From contig CBDFKF010000004.1 of assembly GCA_965248765.1 (NCBI GenBank), positions 2,418,001 to 2,482,000 on the forward strand: DNA of 64,000 nucleotides. Reading direction: 5' to 3'. Positions 57,490 to 64,000 of the stretch are shown one piece after another. Source of the DNA: CBDFKF01 sp965248765. Lineage in GTDB: Bacteria > Pseudomonadota > Alphaproteobacteria > VGEJ01. Under the pieces are notes generated by a model. The model saw only the letters and a list, made by a program, of their open reading frames with translations. It ran no database searches and was not told where the DNA came from. How positions within the stretch are numbered: position 1 is the stretch's first letter; every line of letters starts with the position of its first letter. The position numbers and the translations under genes are program-made.

Positions 57490-57792
57490 TCAGCCCCGCG
57501 GCCGGACGCCATCGCCCGGCGAACGCAAGTGGGCGATCGCCGCACCCTTCCTCTGCTCCACGTGCCCCAGCTCATAGAGCTTCTGAAGGTTCAGCCGGAA
57601 TTCGCCTCACGTCCCGAAGACGCGGCCTGGGCGCAGCGCCGTGTTGCCGGTAACGGCGCGGCGAACGTTTAGGAGTTCGGTGATACGGCTCACCGGCACC
57701 TCGATCCGCCGGCACAGGTCGGCCGCGCTCATCCCGAGCACGTCCAGGTTCTCGCAAAGCTCGTTGCCCGAATGAATGGGTTCGCCCGTCAT
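57490..57792 (-). pseudogene. higA: HigA-type antitoxin with a premature stop
   Basis: TGEPIHSGNELCENLDVLGM, then ADLCRRIEVPVSRITELLNV and RRAVTGNTALRPGRVFGT are the XRE domain of HigA-family antitoxins. A TGA at 57607-57609 stops it where HigA normally goes on; in the same frame after the stop comes GEFRLNLQKLYEL, the expected C-terminal helix. So one nonsense change truncates it. A strong AAGGAGG site precedes the ATG at 57792. No HigB toxin frame is found upstream. DNA binding might survive, as the helix-turn-helix is complete. Confidence 0.8.
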
Positions 57793-58659
57793 GTAGTCCT
57801 CCTTCTCAATGGTGGTCGACCATTCCCACACTGGCCCAGTGGTGCCGCTCTGACCGGAAGCCCGCCACCGGGCTGCCAAAATTGCCCCGCGTCGACGGCA
57901 ATTCCCTGGCCATCACCGGCAAGCGTCCGATCAGCACCTGTCCGCCTTCAGCATCCGTGGCGGCGCATCCGTGGGCGCGCCAGGCTGGAACAAGGGCAAA
58001 TTCACGACCTCCGGCACAGTTGTGTTATGTAATTCGGTTTTCGTGGGCTCAAAAATCTTCTATCATTCTGATTATATTATGAAAATATACTATTCCCAGC
58101 TGCGGCTGAAAATCTGATTTCAAACTTTCGTAATCATTCTGAAACCGAATTCGTTACAACGCCAGCGCACCCAGGTGCGCGTTTGTCGTAGATTTCTTCC
58201 GACGCCCCCATTTTTCGGCTTCGACGCGGCACCTTCCAAAACGCCTTTCATGTTTCAAATAGGGACGCGAATTGCCCCGCACCGAGAGCGCGATCTTCAC
58301 TTCCACCCTAGCGCCAGATCCCATGCTCGACATTTGGTCGCTGACGCCTCTTAAACGCGGCGGCCACCTCGCTCGCGACCTTCCCACAGCACCTCAGCCA
58401 TGGCGCCAGACGGCTTTACCGGCATGGCCCTGACATTATCGAGAGGACGAGGCCGGCGGCTCGCCGGCGGCAGGCGGGCGGGCGAGACCGACCTCCAGGT
58501 CCGGCGACCGCGCGTCATATGGAGCCCGCCGCCATGACCACCCCCGATATGCACATCGGCTCGCAGCAGAAGTCCGTTTGCCGTATGGTTGCTATCGGGC
58601 CCTCGCTATGGGCGGATGTGAGCCGCGTTGAGAACGCCGTTGACACAACCGGACCACAG
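57793..58659. other. Gene-free stretch with an AT-rich island
   Basis: 867 bases without a gene on either strand. An AT-rich island with inverted ends lies at 58031-58151. The remainder is GC-rich and shows only antisense-type open frames without family features. Confidence 0.5.
58031..58151. repeat. AT-rich 121-bp unit with 10-bp inverted ends
   Basis: AATTCGGTTT (58031-58040) is the exact inverse of AAACCGAATT (58142-58151). Inside, ATCATTCTGA is repeated directly at 58062-58071 and 58132-58141. The unit is far more AT-rich than its surroundings and encodes nothing. It looks like a MITE or the two ends of a collapsed element, seen once only in this window. Confidence 0.45.
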
Positions 58660-58770
58660 CATACAACTCCACGCAATACCTCTCCTGCCCCTCGCCGCAA
58701 ACAATGAGGGGCGATCACCGGCACATCTTTGCGCCGCCGCAACCGGACTACCGGGTCGCCTCGCGTGGTC
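58660..58770 (-). mobile_element. Solo IS21-type element end
   Basis: Bases CTCTCCTGCCCCTCGCC and TTTGCGCCGCCGCAACCGGA match in order the istA-side end of the IS21 element at about 47667-47757 (CATCTCCTGCCCTCACC, TTTTGCGCCGCCGCGACCGGA), down to a terminal TCGCGTGGTCCA versus TCCGCGTGCTGCA. No istA remains. It is the leftover end of a related but not identical element. Confidence 0.6.
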
Positions 58771-58789
58771 CATCTGTGGCCGGGGCCAA

Positions 58790-59191
58790 CAAGCTGCGCG
58801 ACTACGCCGAGTTTGCCTACGCCGCCCGATCGTGGGACTGCGCGCGCCGCGTCGCCGCCCGCCTGGAAGCCACCACCCGGGGCTTCGACGCCCGATACAT
58901 CGTCACCTCGCTCGAGGGAAGGGCCCGGCATCTCTACGAGACCGTCTACTGCGTCCGCGGCCAAGCCGAGAACCTTATCAAGATGCACAAGACCCAACTG
59001 GCCAGCGGGCGCACCTCATGCCGGAGTCCGTTCGCCGATCAGCTGCGTCTCGTCCTGCATACCGCCGCCTACTGGCTGATGCTCGCCTTGCATGATGCCG
59101 TTCCCGCCGCCAGCCGCCTCGCAAAGCCGAGTTCGCCATCCTCAGGTTGCGGCTGCTCAAGCGCGGCGCCCGCATCGTCGAAAAGGCGTAA
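58790..59191 (+). pseudogene. C-terminal part of an IS1380-type transposase
   Basis: It reads DYAEFAYAARSWDCARRVAA, ETVYCVRGQAENLIKMHKTQ and HTAAYWLMLALHDAVP, the RNase H-like C-terminus of IS1380 transposases with the ENLIK Glu. At SRLAKP one base is missing; in another frame AEFAILRLRLLKRGARIVEKA continues to TAA at 59189. The N-terminal two thirds are absent and the left edge meets the IS21 remnant. It is a decayed fragment. Confidence 0.8.
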
Positions 59192-59267
59192 CCATCCGGC
59201 GTAGGCCGCCTGTTCCGATCGTGTGAGCTTGGGCAGGCTGAGTGTCCGGGAAGTGGGCACTTCTTAG

Positions 59268-59293
59268 GTGTCCACTTAGTTGTAAGTGGACAC
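59268..59293. repeat. 11-bp hairpin at the left end of IS66
   Basis: GTGTCCACTTA (59268-59278) and TAAGTGGACAC (59283-59293) are exact reverse complements around GTTG. The right arm is part of the IS66 end that begins GTAAG at 59282. The left arm may be the end of a second, inverted IS66-type element now lost. Confidence 0.55.
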
Positions 59294-59307
59294 TTGGCCG
59301 ATGTCGG

Positions 59308-59718
59308 TTGCCGCGGAGAAGTTGGCGGTTGAGGGCGGCGGGCCGGCGCCGTCGGTGGAGCGAGGCTCAGAAGCGTCAGATCGTTGCGGAGAGCCATGAG
59401 CCGGGGGTTTCGGTGTCGGTTGTCGCCCGGCGTTACAACGTCAATGCCAACCAGGTGTTCACCTGGCGACGGCTGTATCGCGAGCCGGCGCGCGATGTCG
59501 GGTCTGGCCAGTTTGTGCCTGTGGTGGTCGGACCGACGTCGGACGGAGAGGCTGGCGCGTCGACGCCGTGCCCGTCGTCCGGGGATGTTGTCGCGGCGGG
59601 TGCCGCGGCGAGGGGTCGGATCGAGATCGTGCTGGCGGGCGGCCATCGTGTGATCGTCGACCGGGAGGTGGACGGCCGGGCTCTGGCTCGGGTTCTTGCG
59701 GTCCTGGATCGGCGATGA
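59308..59718 (+). CDS. tnpA: IS66 accessory protein TnpA
   Basis: About 136 residues. RRRRWSEAQKRQIVAESHEP and VSVVARRYNVNANQVFTWRR form the helix-turn-helix typical of IS66 TnpA; the C-terminus (RALARVLAVLDRR) matches too. The start is unclear: TTG at 59308 gives a normal length; no ATG is in frame. Its TGA overlaps the tnpB ATG by four bases. Confidence 0.75.
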   Translation: MPRRSWRLRAAGRRRRWSEAQKRQIVAESHEPGVSVSVVARRYNVNANQVFTWRRLYREPARDVGSGQFVPVVVGPTSDGEAGASTPCPSSGDVVAAGAAARGRIEIVLAGGHRVIVDREVDGRALARVLAVLDRR

Positions 59719-60020
59719 TCCCGGTTCCGGGCGGCGTTCGGGTGTGGCTGGCGAGTGGTGTGACGGACATGCGGCGCGGCATGAACACGCTGGCGCTGCA
59801 GGTTCAGGAGGACCTGGGGTGCGACTCGCATGCCGGCGATATCTATGTGTTCCGCGGTCGTCAAGGCGATCTTTTGAAGATCCTCTGGCATGACGGTCTG
59901 GGGATCTCGCTCTATGCCAAGCGCCTGGAGCGGGGCCGGTTCGCGTGGCCCTCGGCGTCGGGGGGCGCGGTGTCGATCAGCGCGGCGCAGCTGAGTTACT
60001 TGCTCGAAGGGATCGACTGA
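59715..60020 (+). CDS. tnpB: IS66 accessory protein TnpB
   Basis: A 101-residue IS66 OrfB: MIPVPGGVRVWLASGVTDMR, DIYVFRGRQGDLLKILWHDG and LYAKRLERGRFAWPS are the family hallmarks. It is complete and needed, with TnpA and TnpC, for transposition. Its role is not known in detail. Confidence 0.92.
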   Translation: MIPVPGGVRVWLASGVTDMRRGMNTLALQVQEDLGCDSHAGDIYVFRGRQGDLLKILWHDGLGISLYAKRLERGRFAWPSASGGAVSISAAQLSYLLEGID

Positions 60021-60133
60021 AGGAACCCGGTTCGGACCTGGCGGCCGTCTCGTGCGGGCTGATCCGCAGCGAAGCAACCCGCCCGGCGCGATTGTTGTAG
60101 CGCCGAATCGGGCGCTGTGATTCGCTGCCGGCG

Positions 60134-61529
60134 ATGACCGGCGGGATCGACATAGACGCACTGAAAGCGGCCCTTGCGGCGGCCGAGATGCGCACCGCAG
60201 CGTCGGAGGCGCGGGCTGCGAACGCCGAGGCGAAGGTGTCTGACGCCACGGCGGAGATCGCTTTCCTGAGGCTGACGATCGAGAAGCTTCGGCGCGCGCT
60301 CTACGGGCGGCGCTCGGAGCGCAAGGAACGTCTGCTGGATCAGCTTGAACTCCAGCTCGACGAGCTCGAGGCGAGCACGACCGAGGACGAGTTGGCTTTC
60401 GAGCGGACCGCGTCAGGGACCACCGGGGTGACGGGTTCACCCGCCGCAGGCCGGTGCGCAAGCCGTTCCCCGCGCACCTGCCGCGCGAGCGCGTGGTCGT
60501 GCCGGGGCCGACATCCTGCGTCTGCTGCGGCTCGGATCGGCTGTCGAAGATCGGCGAGGACATCACCGAGACGCTTGAGGTGGTCCCGCGCCGCTGGAAG
60601 GTGATCCGGACGGTGCGCGAGAGGTTCGCCTGCCGGGATTGCGAGAAGATCTCGCAACCGCCGGCGCCGTTCCACGCGACACCCCGGTGCCGGTCCTGGC
60701 CCGGGGGAAGACGGATACCGCGCGCGCCTGGGTCTATGTGCGCGACGACGCGCCGTTCGGCGGTCCGGACCCGCCGGCGGCGCTGTTCCGCTGCTCGCGC
60801 AACCGCTCGGGCGACCACCCGGTCGAGCGTCTTCGCGGCTTCGCCGGGATCCTTCAGGCCGACGCCTATGCCGGCTACCGGCAACTCTATGAGCCGGGTC
60901 GGTCGCCGGGGCCGGTGACCGAGGCGCTCTGCTGGGCTCACGGACGGAGGAAGTTCTACGAGCTCGCCGACATCGCGGCGCACAAGCGGCGCGGCAAGCG
61001 GGCGCCGCCGATCTCGCCCGTGGCGCTGGAAGCGGTGACGCGGATCGACGCGCTGTTCGACATCGAGCGCGAGATCAACGGCGAGCCCGCCTTGCGCCGC
61101 CTCGAGCTGCGCTGCGAGCGGAGCGCGCCGCTGGTTGCCGATCTGGAGGTCTGTATGCGAACCTGGCGCGCCGGGCTCTCGCGCCACGCACCGGTGGCCA
61201 AGGCGATCGATTACAAGCTCAAGCGCTGGGACAGCTTCGCCCGCTTCCTCGAGGACGGCCGCATCTGCCTCTCCAACAACGCCGCAGAGCGGGCGCTGCG
61301 GTCGCTGTGTATCGGAAGACGGTCCAGGCTGTTCGCCGGCTCCGACCGCGGCGGGGCCAGGGCCGCGGCGATGTACACCCTGATCGGCACCGCCAGGTTC
61401 AACGATGTCGACCCGCAGGCCTGGCTCGCCGACGTCCTCGGCCGCATCGCCGAGACGCCGCAGACCCGGCTCGATGAACTCCCGCCCTGGAACTGGAACG
61501 CCGCCCGGCAGCGCCACCTCGCAGCTTAG
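60134..61529 (+). pseudogene. tnpC: IS66 transposase TnpC with frameshift and deletion
   Basis: The N-terminal coiled coil and LRRALYGRRSERKERLLDQL motif are in the frame from 60134. Near 60435 the frame shifts to RKPFPAHLPRERVVVPGPTS with the CVCCGSD zinc motif and FACRDCEKI. Around 60685 a second break removes perhaps 60 or more residues, after which the catalytic part resumes as TPVPVLARGKTDTARAWVYV, ADAYAGYRQLYEP and SNNAAERALRSLCIGRR. The stop is at 61527-61529. Several lesions show it is not functional. Confidence 0.85.
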
Positions 61530-61741
61530 GCCGCGATCATCGCCTTCCAACTCGCGATCCCGGCCGCACGGCCCAAATAGGCCGCGGTCCTCGACGGATG
61601 CTTACGCTTGGCCGGCTGATCGGGCCAGATCTCGGACGCGCTCTTACCCGCCTTGATAGCCGCCTTCGATGGCGAACTGCGCCGGTGCTGCAATTCGCGC
61701 CAAATCGGCCGGTTGTTGGAGGTCTCCACCTATCGGGGCCG

Positions 61742-62860
61742 CTATTTATTGCAAATCTTTTTGAGCGACTGCCATTCCGCCTGCGACAATATCTCGCTGC
61801 CGGGCCGCGCGGCGCGTCGGATCGTCTTCGTTCGCTCGCCGCTCGCCGGATGACTGGCCACCCAGCGCCAAACGCGCCCTTGCGTCCCCGATTTCGGCAC
61901 GGGCTGTTTGGCCTCCAGCCGATCGAAGAAGCCGGCAAATGGTCGCGAGTCGAACTTTCCTTGATGAAGCAATCTGACGGCATGTTCGTCGGCTTCGCGC
62001 TCGGCCGCTTGACTGTATTGACCCGTGATCAGAGCTTCCCCAACCGCAATGACAATGGCGCCTCCCGCCACGTCGCCGACCAACAGGCTGAACAAGGCGC
62101 TCACGCCGCCGACCTCGAGCATCCTTTCCAACGAATGGTTCGAGGCGACGTGGCCTATCTCATGACCCAGAATTCCGGCCAATTCGTTCGGCCCCAAAAC
62201 GAAGTTGATGATCCCACGGGTCATAATTATGCGACCGCCCGGCAATGCCAGGGCATTGATCATCTTCGAATCGATCACCCGGACGCGCAACGGAATATCG
62301 GGATGCGCCCACGCGGCAAGCCGGCGCTTCATTTTGGCGAGCGCCGCCAGACCCGACTCGTTCGTGCATGTCAACGTGCCCCGCGGCTTGCCTTCCATGA
62401 GAGCGACGATCCCGAGTATCTGCCGCTCGACTTTTTCTCCCACGCCCGATTGCCAGGACATGGGAATCGCCGCGGCAACTTTTTCCGCGGCGAACGGCAA
62501 GATGATCCAGATCAACAGGGCGATGCCGCCGACTGCCGCGGCCGACCATGAGAGTATCCGCAGCGCCGATCCCATGGAAATCGTGTGCCGGCGCGCGGCA
62601 TTGGGGAACCTGTCCAGAATGACGGAGCGCACGCCGGCATTGGGAACGGTGAGCCGTGCGAGATCGTTTTCGGCTTTGGCAAGGCGCAACAAACCATCCG
62701 CCGATTTTGGATCGACGATCCGGATTGCGTCGGCTGGCCATGAGTCAAGCAACTGGTCCACGTCGCCAAAAACCGATAACCCATCCGGGGTCAGGCGCAC
62801 CCGCACGTCATGCGTTCGGGCGGAAATGCCGTCGTTATATCGCGCCGTGAAGGACTCCAA
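61742..62860 (-). CDS. M48-family metallopeptidase, membrane-anchored
   Basis: About 372 residues. Residues 1-90 are a separate N-terminal domain (NDGISARTHDVRVRLTPDGL, a DUF7092-like beta domain); a hydrophobic helix (ILSWSAAAVGGIALLIWIIL) comes at about 105-125; the peptidase has GILGHEIGHVASNHSLERM with HExxH and the Glu in AAEREADEHAVRLL. This is the Oma1-like arrangement of M48 proteases that act on membrane or envelope proteins. A TTG at 62860 starts it, two bases after the stop of the DUF898 gene, so translation is coupled. Confidence 0.85.
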   Translation of the reverse strand: MESFTARYNDGISARTHDVRVRLTPDGLSVFGDVDQLLDSWPADAIRIVDPKSADGLLRLAKAENDLARLTVPNAGVRSVILDRFPNAARRHTISMGSALRILSWSAAAVGGIALLIWIILPFAAEKVAAAIPMSWQSGVGEKVERQILGIVALMEGKPRGTLTCTNESGLAALAKMKRRLAAWAHPDIPLRVRVIDSKMINALALPGGRIIMTRGIINFVLGPNELAGILGHEIGHVASNHSLERMLEVGGVSALFSLLVGDVAGGAIVIAVGEALITGQYSQAAEREADEHAVRLLHQGKFDSRPFAGFFDRLEAKQPVPKSGTQGRVWRWVASHPASGERTKTIRRAARPGSEILSQAEWQSLKKICNK

Positions 62861-62862
62861 TG

Positions 62863-64000
62863 TCAGATATCCCCATAGTCCAACGCGTCCGCCAAGCCTT
62901 CGCCGAATTTCATCGTGTCATCCGCGCCTTGAACCACATTGTCGACGGCCGCGAAATTTCGGATCGAGATGCTTTTGCAGCCGACGCGCAGCAACTCAAA
63001 ATAAAGCCACGCAATGCGCAGGACGTTCAACAACGCGAACAGGACAAAGGCCAGCAGTACGAGCGAGACTAGCGATAACACGGAAAGCATCTGGCTGCCG
63101 GCTCCACCGACCGCTGGAACGACGATCAATCCGGCGAAGATCGCGACAGTCGCGGCCACACCCAGGAAAACCAAGACCCCGAATGCCACGAGATACCAGA
63201 TGACCTGAGGGGTCCGGAGCGAAGACGCAAAACTGGTTTCGCCAAAAGTGGTTCTGTTGACGAAATAGGCGAACTGCCGGACGCCATACCAGAGTCGCAG
63301 AACGAAATAGACCGGTAAGAACAGGAAAGGCCACCAGCCACTCGGATTGATTCCTCCCACAAGCGCCTGCGCGGCCGCGGTTTGGGCGGCGTCTTCAGGC
63401 GGCGCCACGGAAAATTCAAATATTCCAACGACGAGCTGCAGGTTTACGACGACGATGAGCGCCATGACCGCATAACCAGCCAGCATGACGATCGACCAAA
63501 TTGGCAACAGGTCGCGCCCATCGCCATCGAACCGAAAATGCTGCTGGCCGAACCGCGTTCCATCCATGAGATAGCGCTGCAGAGCGACGTTTCGCCAGGG
63601 AGCCGCCAGGCCCAATGTCATGAGAACGAGAAGTCCGTATAGGCAGGATATTCCAGCATAGTGCAGAGACCTGCCTTCCAGGCCGAACCGAATGCCGCGC
63701 CACACGGTCCGCGAACTTCTATATCTCCGTGCGCGAAAGATGGCGACCTGAATCAAAACCAACAAGATGGAGTAATAGAGGAGGTTTACGACGATTTCGA
63801 ACGCGGATCCTGCCCCCAACGATAAAAACTGGATGACATAAAGGGGGATGGCCGCCAGAAATAGAACCGCGACGACGATCAGGAATCCGATAAACAACTC
63901 GATACCGCGGCCGACGTATTCCAGCCGTTCGCCATCGATTTCGATGCCGCGCCAGAAATAGCGCCGTAAATTGGTTCTCGCCCAGAAGCGATAAATGCCC
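62863..64000 (-). CDS. DUF898 (YjgN-like) membrane protein, 5' end beyond the window
   Basis: The frame is open from the right edge (IYRFWARTNLRRYFWRGIEI at the start) to a TGA at 62863. It shows the DUF898 pattern of repeated aromatic boxes (FRARRYRSSRTVWRGIRFG and YGVRQFAYFVNRTTFG) alternating with about eight to ten membrane helices. The function is unknown; paired genes with an M48 protease downstream are common. It is intact in the part seen. Confidence 0.85.
   Translation of the reverse strand, partial: GIYRFWARTNLRRYFWRGIEIDGERLEYVGRGIELFIGFLIVVAVLFLAAIPLYVIQFLSLGAGSAFEIVVNLLYYSILLVLIQVAIFRARRYRSSRTVWRGIRFGLEGRSLHYAGISCLYGLLVLMTLGLAAPWRNVALQRYLMDGTRFGQQHFRFDGDGRDLLPIWSIVMLAGYAVMALIVVVNLQLVVGIFEFSVAPPEDAAQTAAAQALVGGINPSGWWPFLFLPVYFVLRLWYGVRQFAYFVNRTTFGETSFASSLRTPQVIWYLVAFGVLVFLGVAATVAIFAGLIVVPAVGGAGSQMLSVLSLVSLVLLAFVLFALLNVLRIAWLYFELLRVGCKSISIRNFAAVDNVVQGADDTMKFGEGLADALDYGDI

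Larger units (their letters stand above)
59282..61605 (+). mobile_element. IS66-family insertion sequence, degraded
   Basis: A tnpA-tnpB-tnpC element of about 2.3 kb. The left end begins GTAAGTGGACACTTGG and the right end, read inverted, GTAAGCATCCGTCGAGG; both have the GTAAG tip of IS66. No 8-bp target duplication is seen (ACTTAGTT left, GCTTGGCC right), so one or both flanks have changed. tnpC carries a frameshift and a deletion, so the element is dead. Confidence 0.75.

Overview
The window reads as chromosome of a GC-rich alphaproteobacterium, most like a Rhodospirillales-type lineage. Support comes from the alphaproteobacterial F1-ATPase inhibitor zeta (DUF1476), the pur-bolA-grxD block, plant-type GshA, split PurS/PurQ/small PurL, and a MerR (LiuR-type) rather than TetR regulator in front of a beta-oxidation operon. 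No rRNA, tRNA, CRISPR array or replication origin was recognised.

Layout. 1-1.46 kb is an IS1202/ISNCY-like insertion sequence bounded by a 15-bp target duplication, with a frameshifted transposase. 1.5-9.9 kb is a fatty-acid or branched-chain acyl-CoA degradation unit: MerR regulator, acyl-CoA dehydrogenase, thiolase, FadN-type hydratase/dehydrogenase, second acyl-CoA dehydrogenase and SCP2 protein, with a divergent Mpo1-like gene and a palindromic operator between them. 10-29 kb is housekeeping: gshA, ubiA, ubiD, purM, pmbA, an inositol-phosphatase family gene, an epimerase, a DMT transporter, a proline-racemase family enzyme, purB and DUF1476. It also holds two tandem membrane adenylate cyclases, of which the first is dead, and a frameshifted Sel1 protein. 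29.5-34.2 kb is purCSQL-bolA-grxD with a terminator. 34.2-39.35 kb on the minus strand is rpsD, trmJ, cysS, nadE and a VOC protein with a LexA-like box at its start.

From 39.4 kb to 61.6 kb the window is accessory and visibly decaying. It holds a truncated second copy of the first IS, a truncated polysaccharide deacetylase, a TolC / multicopper oxidase / CopC copper module that looks intact, and an IS21 element lying against a caspase-like gene. It also holds a frameshifted amidase, a von Willebrand A secreted protein behind a perfect CRP-type palindrome, and an OmpW tail. An LLM flavin enzyme is coupled to a frameshifted isoquinoline-oxidoreductase-type molybdoenzyme with its 2Fe-2S subunit and a beheaded dihaem cytochrome. 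Fragments of an integrase, a HigA antitoxin, IS21, IS1380 and IS66 close the region. 61.7-64 kb returns to intact genes: an M48 peptidase and a DUF898/YjgN membrane protein that runs off the edge.

I did not find a convincing new multi-gene system. The most informative signals are the copper trio, the cyclase pair with one partner losing both its frame and its catalytic arginine, predicted LiuR, LexA and CRP operators, and many small lesions that point either to recent genome decay or to assembly error. All assignments come from reading the sequence; no database search was run.
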